DNA from: Marmoricola endophyticus
GTDB taxonomy: Bacteria; Actinomycetota; Actinomycetes; Propionibacteriales; Nocardioidaceae
NCBI RefSeq assembly: GCF_014644415.1
Contig: NZ_BMKQ01000001.1
Span: 336,474-400,473, forward strand
Length of the DNA: 64,000 nucleotides
Direction of reading: 5' to 3'
Shown here: positions 26,040-37,274 of the stretch, in pieces
Position numbering within the stretch: the first letter of the stretch is position 1
Layout: the number at the start of each line of letters is the position of its first letter
Position numbers and translations under genes: made by a program
Notes under the pieces: model-generated
What the model was told of the DNA's origin: nothing
The model's input: the letters and a program-made list of their open reading frames with translations, nothing else
The model's database searches: none

Positions 26040-26822
26040 TCAGCCCTCCGGGCGTGCGTACGACGGCCAGCGCGGGCTGAGCGCGTCGCCGGACGAGCGG
26101 CCGGTGAGACGCCGGTGCACCCAGGGCACGGCGTCGCGACGTAGCCAGGCCGCGGCGTCGGCGCGTCGCCGGGCGCCACTGGCCGCGACCGGGTCCTCCA
26201 GCGGCAGGGGACGCAGGTCGTGCGCCACCCCCAGCGCGTCGAGGAAGGCGGTGGCCATCTGCTGGTGCCCGGCCGAGGACATGTGCATCCGGTCCTCGGC
26301 CCACATCCGCTGGTCGCGGTAGGCCCGCATCCGCCAGAAGTCGACCAGCGTCGCCCCCCGCGCCTCCGCGACCTCCCGCACCAGCTCGTTGTACGTGGCG
26401 AACCTGCCGCGCAGCGCGCCGAAGACCGGCGCACCACCCGGGTCGTACGCGGTGAAGACCACCAGCTGCGCGCCGGAGGAGCCCAGGCGCCCGAGCGCGG
26501 CGTCGTACGCGCCGACGATCGCGTCCAGGTCGACCCGCGGCCGCAGCACGTCGTTGGCGCCGGCGTACACGCTGACCAGGTCCGGCTCCAGCGCCAGCGC
26601 GGGCTCGACCTGCTCGGTCAGGATCGGGCCGAGCTTGCGGCCCCGGATGGCGAGGTTGGCGTAGCCGAAGTCCGGGTCGGCCGCGGCCAGCACGGCCGCC
26701 GCCCGGTCGGCCCAGCCGCGGACACCGTTGGGCCGGCCGGGATCCGGGTCTCCGACCCCCTCGGTGAAGGAGTCGCCGATCGCGACCCAGCGACGGAACC
26801 GAACGGTGGAGGGGACAGACAC
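26040..26822 (-). CDS. SGNH/GDSL hydrolase
   Basis: A 260-residue SGNH-fold esterase or lipase. Block I is VAIGDSFTEGVG with the nucleophile Ser, block III SVYAGANDVLRP gives the oxyanion Asn, and block V EDRMHMSSAGHQQ carries the Asp-His pair. There is no signal peptide, so it acts in the cytoplasm. The substrate is unknown (acyl ester, acetylated sugar or thioester). The GTG at 26822 is chosen because a TACCCT -10 box (26831-26836) ends 8 bases upstream. It is convergent with the metalloprotease gene, with only 6 bases between the stops. Confidence 0.85.
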   Translation of the reverse strand: MSVPSTVRFRRWVAIGDSFTEGVGDPDPGRPNGVRGWADRAAAVLAAADPDFGYANLAIRGRKLGPILTEQVEPALALEPDLVSVYAGANDVLRPRVDLDAIVGAYDAALGRLGSSGAQLVVFTAYDPGGAPVFGALRGRFATYNELVREVAEARGATLVDFWRMRAYRDQRMWAEDRMHMSSAGHQQMATAFLDALGVAHDLRPLPLEDPVAASGARRRADAAAWLRRDAVPWVHRRLTGRSSGDALSPRWPSYARPEG

Positions 26823-26830
26823 AGCAGGCG

Positions 26831-26836
26831 AGGGTA
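26831..26836 (-). promoter_or_regulatory. -10 box for the SGNH hydrolase gene
   Basis: TACCCT on the minus strand ends 8 bases before the GTG at 26822. Confidence 0.4.
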
Positions 26837-26901
26837 GTCGTCTCAGGGGAGTCACAGACCGGCGACCTACGCTGGCCGCCCAGCGACCAAGGAGACCGCC
26901 C

Positions 26902-27348
26902 GTGAGCGACGCCCCCCAGCCGGCCCGGATCGTCGGCACCGACCGCCGCACCCTCGTCCGCCACGCCGCCGTCCTCGGCGTCGGCGGCGTCTCGCTGCCG
27001 CTGCTCGCGGCCTGTGGACCGCTCGGAGGGGACGAGACCGAGGCCGAGAAGCCGTCCTCCGGGCAGAAGATCGCGGCGACCTCCGACGTACCCGTCGGCG
27101 GTGGCGTGATCCTCGACGACCCGGGCATCGTGCTCACCCAGCCGACGGAGGGCACGTTCAAGGCCTTCTCCCCGATCTGCCCGCACCAGGGCTGCAGCGT
27201 CACCAAGGTCACCGACGGCGAGATCGACTGCCCGTGCCACGGCAGCCGCTTCTCGATCGAGGACGGCTCGGTCAAGCAGGGCCCGGCCCAGAAGGGCCTC
27301 GAGAAAGTCGCGGTCACCGTGTCGGGGAACGAGATCGTCGGCGCCTGA
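26902..27348 (+). CDS. Rieske [2Fe-2S] lipoprotein with twin-arginine-like signal
   Basis: A 148-residue Rieske protein. The N-terminus has paired arginines (TDRRTLVRHAAVLG) and a hydrophobic stretch ending in lipobox LLAAC, so it looks like a Tat-exported lipoprotein, in keeping with export of a folded cluster protein. The cluster ligands are visible: C93-P-H95-Q-G-C98 and C110-P-C112-H113-G-S. C98 and C112 would form the usual Rieske disulfide. It is not next to cytochrome bc genes, so it may be a stand-alone electron carrier. An AAGGAGA ribosome site precedes the GTG at 26902. Confidence 0.88.
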   Translation: MSDAPQPARIVGTDRRTLVRHAAVLGVGGVSLPLLAACGPLGGDETEAEKPSSGQKIAATSDVPVGGGVILDDPGIVLTQPTEGTFKAFSPICPHQGCSVTKVTDGEIDCPCHGSRFSIEDGSVKQGPAQKGLEKVAVTVSGNEIVGA

Positions 27349-27380
27349 CCTGCTCGTCGAGTGGTCGGTCCTGCTGGTCC

Positions 27381-27426
27381 GAGTGGTGCCTTCTCCCGGT
27401 CGATGCACCTGAGGAAGGCACCACTC
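27381..27426. terminator. 13-bp inverted repeat downstream of the Rieske gene
   Basis: GAGTGGTGCCTTC (27381-27393) and its exact complement GAAGGCACCACTC (27414-27426), with a 20-base loop. It may be a terminator or a protein-binding repeat between the Rieske gene and uvrC. A further half-site, GGCACCACTCGACCCGG, follows at 27439-27455, repeating ACCACTCG(G/A)CCCGG. Confidence 0.5.
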
Positions 27427-27438
27427 GGCCCGGTAGGA

Positions 27439-27455
27439 GGCACCACTCGACCCGG
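27439..27455 (+). repeat. Additional direct copy of the ACCACTCG repeat
   Basis: GGCACCACTCGACCCGG repeats the right arm of the preceding inverted repeat (27417-27433) with one base changed. A CGAGTGGT half-site also occurs near 27358. Several copies in 100 bases suggest a binding-site array more than a plain terminator. Confidence 0.4.
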
Positions 27456-27502
27456 CAGGTGACCGGCGCGAGGTGCCACGGCGTTGTGTCCGAGGGGCTC
27501 CG

Positions 27503-27508
27503 TAGGGT
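27503..27508 (+). promoter_or_regulatory. -10 box for leaderless uvrC operon
   Basis: TAGGGT ends 6 bases before the GTG of uvrC. The GGAGG between them is too close to the start to act as a normal ribosome site. No SOS box is seen upstream, in contrast to uvrA. Confidence 0.5.
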
Positions 27509-27514
27509 GGAGGG

Positions 27515-29491
27515 GTGACCGACCCGAGGAGCTACCGCCCGGCGCAGGGGTCGATCCCGACCCAACCGGGAGTCTACCGCTTCCGGGACCCGAGCGGCGT
27601 CGTGGTCTACGTCGGCAAGGCGATCAACCTGCGCTCGCGGGTCTCGTCGTACTTCCAGGACATCGCGCACCTGCACCCGCGCACGGCGACCATGGTCACC
27701 ACCGCCGCGAGCGTGGAGTGGACGGTGGTCAACACCGAGGTCGAGGCGCTCCAGCTGGAGTACTCCTGGATCAAGGAGTACGACCCCCGCTTCAACGTGA
27801 AGTACCGCGACGACAAGTCGTACCCGTGGCTCGCGGTCACGTACGGCGACGACTTCCCGCGCGTGATGGTCGGCCGCGGCAAGAAGCGCCGGGGGACCCG
27901 CTACTACGGCCCGTACTCCCACGCGTGGGCGATCCGCGAGACGGTCGACCTGCTGCTGCGTGTCTTTCCGATGCGCTCGTGCAGCAACGGGGTCTTCAAG
28001 CGCTCCGCCCAGATCGGTCGCCCCTGCCTGCTCGGCTACATCGACAAGTGCGCGGCGCCGTGCGTCGGACGCGTGAGCGAGGACGAGCACCGGGCGATCG
28101 TCGACGACTTCTGCGACTTCATGGCCGGCAACACCAATGCCTTCGTACGCCGCATCGAGAAGGACATGTACGCCGCCTCCGAGGCCCAGGACTACGAGAA
28201 GGCGGCGAGGCTGCGCGACGACCTCGGCGCGCTCAACCGTGCCCTGGAGAAGCAGCAGGTGGTGCTCGGTGACGGCACCGACGCCGACGTGCTCGCGCTG
28301 TGCGAGGACCCGCTCGAGGTCGCCGTCCAGGTGTTCTACGTGCGCAGCGGGCGGATCAAGGGTCAGCGCGGCTGGGTCGCCGACCGGGTGGAGGAGGGCG
28401 ACACCGGCGACCTGGTCGGTGACTTCCTGCTCCAGCTGTACGCCGGTGAGACGGGATCCGCGATCCCGCGGGAGATCCTGGTCCCGGCGCTGCCGGAGGA
28501 CGCCGCGACCTGGGAGGAGCTGCTCACCGAGAGTCGCGGGTCCCGGGTGACGCTGCGCGTCCCGCAGCGCGGCGACAAGAAGGCGCTGCAGGAGACGGTC
28601 GCCGCCAACGCGAAGCAGTCGCTCGCGCTGCACAAGACGAAGCGGGCCAGCGACCTCACCACCCGCAACCGGGCGCTGGAGGAGATCCGCGAGGCGCTGG
28701 ACCTGGAGACGGCCCCGCTCAGGGTCGAGTGCTACGACATCTCCAACCTCCAGGGCACGGAGGTCGTGGCGTCGATGGTGGTTTTCGAGGACGGGCTGGC
28801 CCGCAAGAGCGAGTACCGCCGCTTCGTCATCCGCGGCGTCGACGGCCAGAACGACGTCGCCTCGATGCACGAGGTGATCACCCGGCGGTTCCGACGCCTG
28901 CTCGACGAGCGGGCCGACGCACCCGAGGTCCACGACGCCGACGAGGACGGGTCGCAGGGTCCGATGCTGGTCGACCCCGACACCGGGCGGCCGCGCAAGT
29001 TCGCGTACGCCCCCGGCCTGGTCGTCGTCGACGGCGGGCCTCCGCAGGTCGCGGCCGCCCAGCGGGCGCTGGACGAGCTGGGCATCGACGACGTTCCCGT
29101 CTGCGGGCTGGCGAAGCGGCTGGAGGAGGTGTGGGTGCCCTCCCAGGAGGATCCGGTGATCATGCCGCGCACCTCCGAGGGCCTCTACCTCCTGCAGCGG
29201 ATCCGCGACGAGGCGCACCGGTTCGCGATCACGCACCACCGCGGGCGCCGGTCCAAGACGATGGTCGAGAGCCTGCTCGACGACGTGCCGGGCCTCGGCG
29301 AGGTTCGCCGCAAGACGCTCATCCGGCACTTCGGGTCGCTGAAGAAGCTGCGCTCGGCCACGGTGGACGAGATCGCCGAGGTCCCCGGCATCGGCGCCCG
29401 CACCGCCACCCTGATCGCCGACGCGGTCGAGCAGCGCGGGAGCGGCCCGGTCTCGGTCAACACCGCCACCGGCGAGATCCAGGAGGACTGA
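27515..29491 (+). CDS. uvrC: Excinuclease ABC subunit C
   Basis: A 658-residue UvrC, the dual-incision nuclease of nucleotide excision repair. The GIY-YIG domain is at about residues 17-100 ([19 protein letters not shown]). The UVR motif for UvrB contact is at about 208-240 ([24 protein letters not shown]). The RNase H-like 5' nuclease domain contains [22 protein letters not shown] and [10 protein letters not shown]. Tandem helix-hairpin-helix motifs are at the end ([38 protein letters not shown]). It is the first gene of the uvrC-rapZ-yvcK-whiA operon, conserved in actinobacteria; its stop overlaps the rapZ ATG by one base. Confidence 0.96.
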   Translation: MTDPRSYRPAQGSIPTQPGVYRFRDPSGVVVYVGKAINLRSRVSSYFQDIAHLHPRTATMVTTAASVEWTVVNTEVEALQLEYSWIKEYDPRFNVKYRDDKSYPWLAVTYGDDFPRVMVGRGKKRRGTRYYGPYSHAWAIRETVDLLLRVFPMRSCSNGVFKRSAQIGRPCLLGYIDKCAAPCVGRVSEDEHRAIVDDFCDFMAGNTNAFVRRIEKDMYAASEAQDYEKAARLRDDLGALNRALEKQQVVLGDGTDADVLALCEDPLEVAVQVFYVRSGRIKGQRGWVADRVEEGDTGDLVGDFLLQLYAGETGSAIPREILVPALPEDAATWEELLTESRGSRVTLRVPQRGDKKALQETVAANAKQSLALHKTKRASDLTTRNRALEEIREALDLETAPLRVECYDISNLQGTEVVASMVVFEDGLARKSEYRRFVIRGVDGQNDVASMHEVITRRFRRLLDERADAPEVHDADEDGSQGPMLVDPDTGRPRKFAYAPGLVVVDGGPPQVAAAQRALDELGIDDVPVCGLAKRLEEVWVPSQEDPVIMPRTSEGLYLLQRIRDEAHRFAITHHRGRRSKTMVESLLDDVPGLGEVRRKTLIRHFGSLKKLRSATVDEIAEVPGIGARTATLIADAVEQRGSGPVSVNTATGEIQED

Positions 29492-30405
29492 TGGACCGGA
29501 CGCCGCCCCCCGACCCGGCCGGTGAGCAGCCGACCCCGCCCGAGGAGCCGCTGGGCGAGCTGGTGGTGCTGACCGGCATGACCGGCGCCGGACGCAGCAC
29601 GGCGGCCAAGGAGCTGGAGGACCTCGGCTGGTTCGTGGTCGACAACCTTCCGCCCGAGCTCGTCGACGACGTCGTCGCCCTCGTGGACCACAGCCGCGGC
29701 CGGGAGCAGCCCGTCGCGGTCGTGGTCGACACCCGGGCCGGCGCCTTCTTCGAGACCCTCCAGGAGCACCTGGCTCTCGGGATCCCGTCGCGGCGCACGA
29801 CGCTGGTCTACCTCGAGGCCAGTGACGACCTGCTCGTCAGGCGCCAGGAGGCGGCGCGCCGCCCGCACCCGTTGCAGGGCAGCGGCCGCCTGCTCGACGG
29901 GATCCGCCGCGAGCGGGCCGTGATGGCCTCCCTGCGCGGTGACGCGGACCTGGTCGTCGACACGACGAGCCTCAACGTGCACCAGCTGAAGAACCGGGTC
30001 TCGCGGGCCCTTGGGGCGCCCGAGCGGCTGCGGCTGCAGGTGACGGTGGTGAGCTTCGGGTTCAAGTACGGCATCCCCGTCGACTCCGACCTCGTCGCCG
30101 ACATGAGGTTCCTGCCCAACCCGTACTGGGTGCCCGAGCTGCGCGCGCTGACCGGGCGCGACACGGAGGTCGCCGACTACGTCACCGACCGCGCCGAGGC
30201 CCAGCGGTTCCTGGAGCGGTACGTGCCGGTCGTCGAGGTGCTCAGCGAGGGCTACCTGCGCGAGGGGAAGCGTTTCATGACCGTCGCCATCGGGTGCACC
30301 GGGGGCAAGCACCGCAGTGTGGCGATGACCGAGGAGATCACGGCGCGTCTGCGATCACTCGGCCTCGACGCACGGGCGACGCACCGGGACCTGGGTCGAG
30401 AGTGA
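29491..30405 (+). CDS. rapZ: RapZ family nucleotide-binding protein
   Basis: A 304-residue RapZ/YvcJ P-loop protein. The Walker A reads GMTGAGRST (residues 29-37), with Arg in place of the usual Lys, as is common in actinobacterial members. The family C-terminal part is intact: VVSFGFKYGIPVDSDLVADMRFLPNPYW, then VAIGCTGGKHRSVAMTEEI. In E. coli RapZ controls glucosamine-6-phosphate synthase RNA; in actinobacteria, which lack those small RNAs, the role is open but is linked to cell-wall precursor signalling. The ATG overlaps the uvrC stop, and the yvcK GTGA overlap follows. Confidence 0.93.
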   Translation: MDRTPPPDPAGEQPTPPEEPLGELVVLTGMTGAGRSTAAKELEDLGWFVVDNLPPELVDDVVALVDHSRGREQPVAVVVDTRAGAFFETLQEHLALGIPSRRTTLVYLEASDDLLVRRQEAARRPHPLQGSGRLLDGIRRERAVMASLRGDADLVVDTTSLNVHQLKNRVSRALGAPERLRLQVTVVSFGFKYGIPVDSDLVADMRFLPNPYWVPELRALTGRDTEVADYVTDRAEAQRFLERYVPVVEVLSEGYLREGKRFMTVAIGCTGGKHRSVAMTEEITARLRSLGLDARATHRDLGRE

Positions 30406-31373
30406 GTGGCTACGGCGGCTCGCGGGACGTTGCGGCACGGGTCCTCGCCGGGCCGAAGGTGGCCGCGCTCGGCGGCGGTCACGGGCTGGCCGCCTCACTC
30501 AGCGCGCTGCGTCAGGTCGCCGGGTCGTTGTCGGCGATCGTCACCGTGGCCGACAACGGCGGTTCGTCCGGCCGGCTGCGCGACGAGTTCGGCTCGCTGC
30601 CGCCCGGGGACCTCCGCATGGCCCTGGCCGCGCTGTGCGGCGACGACGACTGGGGTCAGACCTGGGCCCGCCTGCTGCAGCACCGCTTCGACTCCGAGGG
30701 CGAGATGCACGGCCACGCGGTCGGCAACCTGCTGATCGTCGCGCTCTGGGAGCTGCTGGGCGACCAGGTCTCGGGTCTGGACTGGGTGGGACGTCTGCTC
30801 GGCGCGCAAGGCCGCGTGCTGCCGATGTCGCTGACGCCGCTCGACATCACGGCCGAGGTGTCGGACGGAGCGGGACTGGTCCGGGTCCGTGGCCAGGTCC
30901 AGGTCGCGACGGCGCCCGGCACGGTCCGGTCGGTCGCGCTCGAGCCGTCCGACCCCCAGGCGTGCCCCGAGGCGCTCGCGGTCGTGGACGACGCCGACTG
31001 GGTCGTCCTCGGTCCCGGCTCGTGGTACTCCAGCGTCATCCCGCACCTCCTGGTGCCCGCGCTGCGGGACGCCGTGGTGACCACCAGCGCTCGGCGACTG
31101 GTGAACCTCAACCTCGTCGCGCAGCCGGGGGAGACCGACGGCCTGGACCCGGTCGGCCACCTCGACGCGCTCGTCCGGCACGCTCCCGACCTGCGCATCG
31201 ACGTGGTGGTGGCCGACCGCGGGTCGGTCGCCGATCCCGGTCGGCTCGAGGCCCGTGCCCACGACCTCGGTGCGGCCCTCGTCCTCGCCGACGTCGCACG
31301 GCGAGGCGTACCCGGTCAGCACGATCCGGACAAGCTGGCCCGCGCCTATGCGGAAGTTCTGAGGCCGTCATAA
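30402..31373 (+). CDS. yvcK: YvcK-type (gluconeogenesis factor) protein
   Basis: A 323-residue YvcK/CofD-like Rossmann protein. The nucleotide-sugar (UDP-GlcNAc) binding start is [17 protein letters not shown], followed by [44 protein letters not shown], and the [18 protein letters not shown] block. In other bacteria YvcK affects carbon flux to peptidoglycan. It starts with GTG in a GTGA overlap with rapZ. An 80-base gap then separates it from whiA. Confidence 0.92.
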   Translation: MSGYGGSRDVAARVLAGPKVAALGGGHGLAASLSALRQVAGSLSAIVTVADNGGSSGRLRDEFGSLPPGDLRMALAALCGDDDWGQTWARLLQHRFDSEGEMHGHAVGNLLIVALWELLGDQVSGLDWVGRLLGAQGRVLPMSLTPLDITAEVSDGAGLVRVRGQVQVATAPGTVRSVALEPSDPQACPEALAVVDDADWVVLGPGSWYSSVIPHLLVPALRDAVVTTSARRLVNLNLVAQPGETDGLDPVGHLDALVRHAPDLRIDVVVADRGSVADPGRLEARAHDLGAALVLADVARRGVPGQHDPDKLARAYAEVLRPS

Positions 31374-31443
31374 GGTGTGTCGATGTGCTCCTGCGGGCCG
31401 TACGGACCCGGGCACGTCGACGGCAGTGGAGGCGAACGGCAAC

Positions 31444-32427
31444 GTGGCGATGACCGCACAGGTGAAGGCGGAGCTGGCAAGCACACCGGTCACCAAGACC
31501 TGTTGCCGCAAGGCCGAGGTCTCCGCGATGCTCCGGTTCGCCGGCGGTCTGCACATCGCGAACGGCCGCATCGTGGTCGAGGCCGAGCTGGACACCGGAG
31601 CGGCGGCCCGTCGGCTGCGGCGTGACATCGCCGACGTCTTCGGCCACCAGTCGGACGTCGTCCTCGTCCAGGGCAGCGGGATCCGCAAGGGCAGTCGGTA
31701 CGTCGTCCGGGTCACCCGCGAGGGCGAGTCCCTCGCGCGCCAGACCGGTCTGATCGACCAGCGCGGGCGGCCCGTCCGGGGACTGCCGCCGCAGGTCGTC
31801 TCCGGCTCGGGTTGCGACGCCGTCGCCGCCTGGCGAGGCGCCTTCCTCGCCCACGGCTCGCTGACCGAACCCGGGCGCTCGTCCTCCCTGGAGGTCACCT
31901 GCCCGGGCCCTGAGGCCGCACTCGCACTGGTCGGCTCGGCCCGGAGACTGAGCATCTCCGCCAAGGCGCGCGACGTCCGCGGCGTCGACCGGGTCGTGAT
32001 CCGGGACGGCGACGCGATCGGCGAGCTGCTGACCCGGCTGGGTGCCCACGAGACGCTGATGGCCTGGGAGGAGCGTCGGATGCGCCGCGAGGTCAAGGCC
32101 TCGGCGCACCGACTGGCGAACTTCGACGACGCCAACCTGCGCCGCTCGGCGCGCGCGGCGGTCGCGGCCGGGGCCCGTGTCGAGCGCGCGCTGGAGATCC
32201 TCGGCGACGAGATCCCCGACCACCTGCACCAGGCGGGTCGACTGCGCCTGGACCACAAGCAGGCCTCCCTCGAGGAGCTCGGTCAGCTGCACGAGCCCGC
32301 ACTCACCAAGGACGCCATCGCCGGGCGCATCCGCCGCCTGCTCGCCATGGCCGACAAGCGGGCCGAGGAGCTCGGCGTCCCGGACACCGAGGCCTCGCTG
32401 ACGGCGGAGATGCTCGCCGAGGACTGA
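31444..32427 (+). CDS. whiA: WhiA DNA-binding protein
   Basis: A 327-residue WhiA: an N-terminal degenerate LAGLIDADG homing-endonuclease-like fold ([24 protein letters not shown] ... [24 protein letters not shown]) followed by a C-terminal helix-turn-helix ([30 protein letters not shown]). In Streptomyces it works with WhiB for sporulation septation; in other Gram-positives it affects division and chromosome segregation. The start is taken as the GTG at 31444 ([11 protein letters not shown]), matching the usual (M/V)AMTA start. A GGAGG lies at 31428-31432. The ATG at 31450 is the alternative. Confidence 0.93.
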   Translation: MAMTAQVKAELASTPVTKTCCRKAEVSAMLRFAGGLHIANGRIVVEAELDTGAAARRLRRDIADVFGHQSDVVLVQGSGIRKGSRYVVRVTREGESLARQTGLIDQRGRPVRGLPPQVVSGSGCDAVAAWRGAFLAHGSLTEPGRSSSLEVTCPGPEAALALVGSARRLSISAKARDVRGVDRVVIRDGDAIGELLTRLGAHETLMAWEERRMRREVKASAHRLANFDDANLRRSARAAVAAGARVERALEILGDEIPDHLHQAGRLRLDHKQASLEELGQLHEPALTKDAIAGRIRRLLAMADKRAEELGVPDTEASLTAEMLAED

Positions 32428-32436
32428 GCTCCTGCG

Positions 32437-34047
32437 TCAGCCGCCACAGCTGATCGACGGCTCGCGGTCGACGAGCCAGCTCGTCAGCGCCTGCGTGCCG
32501 CACCGGTCCGACCCGAGCACCACGTGCTCCGGTCCGGCTCGGTCCACCAGGACAGCGCGTGCACCCAGCGCCCTCACGAGCCGGCGTACGCCCGCAGCCG
32601 GGGACCGGTAGTCCGAGCGGTGGTGCAGCACCAGCACGTTGGGTCGCCCGCTCCACCCGCGGTCGGTCAGCGTCGGCCGGGAGCCGCTCGGCGCGATCGA
32701 GGGCCAGAACGCACAGGGCGAGGGCGCAGCGAATGCGCCCCTGGTCAGCGGGGCGGCTGCGGCGTCGTCGGTGAGCCACCGGGCATACGTGGCGACGTCG
32801 CGCGGCCAGCGGTCGTCGGCGCACCGGACGGCCAGCCCGGCGTCCACCGCCTGCTCGGTGTCCTGGCCGTTGACCGGACCGCCGTCGTCGCCGTCGACCT
32901 TGCCGAGGCGGCGCAGGAGCTCCGCGGACGACGGTGCCCCCGGAGCTCCGGCGAGGAGCTGCAGCGTCGCCGCGAGCGCCGGCACCGCGGCGTCGTCGCC
33001 CAGCGCGGGCAGGACGCGGGCCTGCTCGAGCGCCGCACGGTCGACGCGCTCACCGGCGATCCGGCGCGGTCGGCGCGCCAGGTCGTTCGCCACCCGGTCG
33101 TACGTCGCGCGCACCTCTACGGCGGTCGACCCGAGGTGCCACCGGCCGTTCTGGGCGGCGAGGCGCGTCGTGATCTGGCGAAACCGTGCCTCCGCCGCCG
33201 GGCCCTGCTCCCGGCGCACCTCGTACCACGGACGCGTGGGGTCCGACGGGCTGTCGAGGACCACGCGGCCGGTGTGGTCGGGGTAGGCCGTCGCGTAGCC
33301 GACCGCGAGGTCGGCGCCGTACGACGTGCCGACGATCGACAGCCGCTCTCGCCCCAGTGCCCGACGGATCATCTCCAGGTCGCGGATCACGTCCGCCGTG
33401 CCGACGTGGGCCAACCGCTGGCCCGCGCCGCGCTCGCACCGGGCGGCGACCGTTCGCGCTGCTGCGAGGTCCTCCGCGAACGACCTCGGGAGCACTGCGC
33501 CGGTCTGCGAGCGGGTCAAGTCGGGCGTGAGGTCGCAGCGCACCGGGGCGGAGCGGTTGACGCCGCGCGGGTCGAACCCGACGAGGTCGTAGTGCCGGCG
33601 CAGCCGGCCGCCCGTGGCACCGTCGACGCCGAGAGAGTTGAACAGGCCGGTGGCGCCCGGGCCGCCGGGGTTCGAGACCAGGATCGGCCGGTCCGTACCG
33701 GAGGACAGCCGCGACACGACGACGCCGATCGTCGGTCCGTCCGGGTCGCGGTAGTCGAGAGGGAGCTGCAGTCGCGCACACCGCAGACCGTGCCGGCCCG
33801 GATCGACTCCACCTCTCAGCTGGGGACAGCGTGTCCATCGAGCGCGCGGGGCCGGCAGCGTGTCGGTCAGTCGACCGGAGACCGGTCCGTCCATGCCGTC
33901 GAACCCGCCCGTGGGCACGTCGTCCTGGCCGCTTCGCAGGAGCACGACGACCGTGGTGACGACCAGGGCGAGCACGAGGAGCGCGGCCAGGACACCGACC
34001 CGGGCTGCGCCGGGCCGGGCGAGGGTCGCTGGCCGTCCCCGGTCCAT
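32437..34047 (-). CDS. Membrane-anchored alpha/beta hydrolase, tripeptidyl aminopeptidase type
   Basis: A 536-residue exported hydrolase. One N-terminal membrane helix (about residues 16-37) anchors it outside. The alpha/beta-hydrolase domain shows the oxyanion motif LVSNPGGPGATG, DLVGFDPRGVNRSAPVRCD and the nucleophile elbow GTSYGADLA. The TAP-like C-terminal domain ends with PNVLVLHHRSDYRSPA and the catalytic His in GPEHVVLGSDRCG. The family (Streptomyces Tap, mycobacterial CaeA/Hip1) cleaves peptides or esters at the cell surface. It converges on whiA with 9 bases between the stops. Confidence 0.85.
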   Translation of the reverse strand: MDRGRPATLARPGAARVGVLAALLVLALVVTTVVVLLRSGQDDVPTGGFDGMDGPVSGRLTDTLPAPRARWTRCPQLRGGVDPGRHGLRCARLQLPLDYRDPDGPTIGVVVSRLSSGTDRPILVSNPGGPGATGLFNSLGVDGATGGRLRRHYDLVGFDPRGVNRSAPVRCDLTPDLTRSQTGAVLPRSFAEDLAAARTVAARCERGAGQRLAHVGTADVIRDLEMIRRALGRERLSIVGTSYGADLAVGYATAYPDHTGRVVLDSPSDPTRPWYEVRREQGPAAEARFRQITTRLAAQNGRWHLGSTAVEVRATYDRVANDLARRPRRIAGERVDRAALEQARVLPALGDDAAVPALAATLQLLAGAPGAPSSAELLRRLGKVDGDDGGPVNGQDTEQAVDAGLAVRCADDRWPRDVATYARWLTDDAAAAPLTRGAFAAPSPCAFWPSIAPSGSRPTLTDRGWSGRPNVLVLHHRSDYRSPAAGVRRLVRALGARAVLVDRAGPEHVVLGSDRCGTQALTSWLVDREPSISCGG

Positions 34048-34123
34048 CGGGCCATGGTGACAGTGACGGTCGTCTCACATCTTGGAACGATCCAACCGGA
34101 TGTGGTCGCTACTCGCCCGTACG

Positions 34124-35188
<1,065 letters not shown>

Positions 35189-35193
35189 GCGAC

Positions 35194-36426
35194 GTGGCGC
35201 AGGAGACGGCGCCTCAGGGCAACGGGATCGAGTCGCTCGGCGACCTCACTGGACGGCGGGTGCTGGTCCGCTCGGACCTGAACGTCCCGCTCGACGGGTC
35301 GCGGATCACCGATGACGGGCGCGTGCGTGCGAGTGTGCCCACGATCCAGGGACTGCGCGACGCGGGGGCTCGGGTCGTCGTCCTGGCCCACCTGGGCCGC
35401 CCGAAGGGCGAGCCGGACCCCGCGTACACCCTGGCCCCGGTGGCCGAGCGGCTCGGCGAGCTGCTCGGCACCGAGGTCGCCTTCGCGACCGACACGGTGG
35501 GGGAGAGCGCCCGCGCGGTCGTCGCCGGGCTCGGCGACGGCGACGTGGCCGTGCTGGAGAACGTCCGCTTCAACGCCGGCGAGACCAGCAAGGACGACGC
35601 CGAGCGAGGCGCGTTCGCCGACGAGCTGGCCTCCCTGGTCGGTGACGACGGCGCGTTCGTCAGCGACGGGTTCGGGGTGGTGCACCGCAAGCAGGCCTCG
35701 GTGTACGACGTCGCCCAGCGCCTGCCGCACGCGATGGGCGGCCTGGTGGCGGCCGAGGTCGAGGTGCTCCGCCGCCTGACCGAGGACCCGGACCGGCCGT
35801 ACGTCGTCGTCCTCGGCGGTTCGAAGGTCTCCGACAAGCTGGCGGTGATCGACAACCTGCTCGGCAAGGCCGACAAGCTGCTGATCGGCGGCGGCATGCT
35901 GTTCACCTTCCTGGTCGCCCAGGGCCACTCGGTCGGCCAGAGCCTGCTCGAGGAGGACCAGGTGGAGACCTGCCGCGACTACCTGCGGCGGGCCGAGGAG
36001 ACCGGGGTCGAGATCGTGCTGCCCAGCGACGTCGTCGTCGCCTCGTCCTTCCCGTCCGGTGGCGCAGCCGTCGAGGCGAGCGTCGTACCCGCCGACGCGA
36101 TCCCGGACGACAAGCTCGGCCTGGACATCGGCCCCGACGCGGGCCGCGCCTTCGCCGCGGCGCTGAAGGGTGCGCGCACCGTGTTCTGGAACGGCCCGAT
36201 GGGCGTCTTCGAGGTGCCCGAGTTCGCCGAGGGCACCCGCGCGGTGGCCCAGGCCCTGACCGAGTGCGAGGGCCTGTCCGTCGTCGGCGGGGGGGACTCC
36301 GCCGCGGCCGTGCGCCAGCTCGGCTTCGAGGAGTCGGCCTTCGGCCACATCTCGACCGGCGGTGGCGCAAGCCTGGAGTACCTCGAGGGCAAGGCCCTCC
36401 CCGGCATCGACGTCCTGGAGGACTGA
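35194..36426 (+). CDS. pgk: Phosphoglycerate kinase
   Basis: A 410-residue phosphoglycerate kinase (1,3-bisphosphoglycerate + ADP to 3-phosphoglycerate + ATP). The N-terminal signature is [15 protein letters not shown], followed by [25 protein letters not shown], the hinge [15 protein letters not shown] and the nucleotide motif [10 protein letters not shown]...[11 protein letters not shown]. The GTG at 35194 lies 5 bases after gap and is kept because the protein's N-terminus has normal length. tpiA follows after 4 bases. Confidence 0.96.
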   Translation: MAQETAPQGNGIESLGDLTGRRVLVRSDLNVPLDGSRITDDGRVRASVPTIQGLRDAGARVVVLAHLGRPKGEPDPAYTLAPVAERLGELLGTEVAFATDTVGESARAVVAGLGDGDVAVLENVRFNAGETSKDDAERGAFADELASLVGDDGAFVSDGFGVVHRKQASVYDVAQRLPHAMGGLVAAEVEVLRRLTEDPDRPYVVVLGGSKVSDKLAVIDNLLGKADKLLIGGGMLFTFLVAQGHSVGQSLLEEDQVETCRDYLRRAEETGVEIVLPSDVVVASSFPSGGAAVEASVVPADAIPDDKLGLDIGPDAGRAFAAALKGARTVFWNGPMGVFEVPEFAEGTRAVAQALTECEGLSVVGGGDSAAAVRQLGFEESAFGHISTGGGASLEYLEGKALPGIDVLED

Positions 36427-36430
36427 GCAC

Positions 36431-37240
36431 ATGGCAGCACGTACCACCGCCGGCCGGGTCCCGCTGATGGCGGGCAACTGGAAGATGAACCTCAACCACC
36501 AGGAGGCCGTGGTCCTGGTGCAGAAGCTCGCCTGGACGCTGAGCGACAAGAAGCACGACTACGGGCAGGTCGAGGTGGTCGTCGCGCCGCCGTACGTCGA
36601 CCTGCGCAGCGTGCAGACGCTCATCGACGGCGACCGGCTGCGGATCGGCTACAGCGCGCAGGACGTCTCGGCGCACGAGTCCGGTGCGTACACCGGTGAG
36701 GTGTCCGCGGCGATGCTGGCCAAGCTCGGGTGCGACTACGTGATCGTCGGGCACTCCGAGCGCCGCGAGCTGCACGGCGAGGACGACGGGCTGGTCAACA
36801 CCAAGGCGCTGCGCACGCTGGCCGCCGGGATGACGCCGATCGTCTGCGTGGGCGAGGGCCTCGAGGTCCGCAAGGAGGGCCGCCAGGTCGAGCACACCCT
36901 CGACCAGGTCGACGGGTCGCTCGCGGGGCTCGACCCGGCACAGGTCGCGTCGCTGGTGATCGCGTACGAGCCCGTCTGGGCGATCGGGACCGGCGAGGTC
37001 GCCACGCCCGACGACGCGCAGGAGGTCTGCGCGGCCATCCGCGGTCGGATCCGGGAGACGGTGGGGGTCGAGGCGGCCGAGTCGATCCGGCTCCTGTACG
37101 GCGGGTCGGTGAAGTCCGGCAACGTCGTCGGCATCATGGACGAGCCCGACGTCGACGGTGCTCTGGTCGGCGGCGCCTCCCTGGACCCGGCGGAGTTCGC
37201 GGCGATCTGCCGGTACTACGCACTCCCCGCGGTGTCGTGA
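36431..37240 (+). CDS. tpiA: Triosephosphate isomerase
   Basis: A 269-residue TIM. The N-terminal motif [12 protein letters not shown] holds the catalytic Lys, VIVGHSERR the His, and the signature [11 protein letters not shown] the catalytic Glu; the phosphate loop is [12 protein letters not shown]. It interconverts glyceraldehyde-3-phosphate and dihydroxyacetone phosphate. Third gene of the glycolytic cluster. Confidence 0.97.
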   Translation: MAARTTAGRVPLMAGNWKMNLNHQEAVVLVQKLAWTLSDKKHDYGQVEVVVAPPYVDLRSVQTLIDGDRLRIGYSAQDVSAHESGAYTGEVSAAMLAKLGCDYVIVGHSERRELHGEDDGLVNTKALRTLAAGMTPIVCVGEGLEVRKEGRQVEHTLDQVDGSLAGLDPAQVASLVIAYEPVWAIGTGEVATPDDAQEVCAAIRGRIRETVGVEAAESIRLLYGGSVKSGNVVGIMDEPDVDGALVGGASLDPAEFAAICRYYALPAVS

Positions 37241-37261
37241 GGACGGCGCTCACCGGTGACG

Positions 37262-37267
37262 TAGGGT
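37262..37267 (+). promoter_or_regulatory. -10 box for leaderless secG
   Basis: TAGGGT ends 7 bases before the GTG of secG. secG can thus be made independently of the gap-pgk-tpiA transcript. Confidence 0.5.
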
Positions 37268-37274
37268 TGACGCC

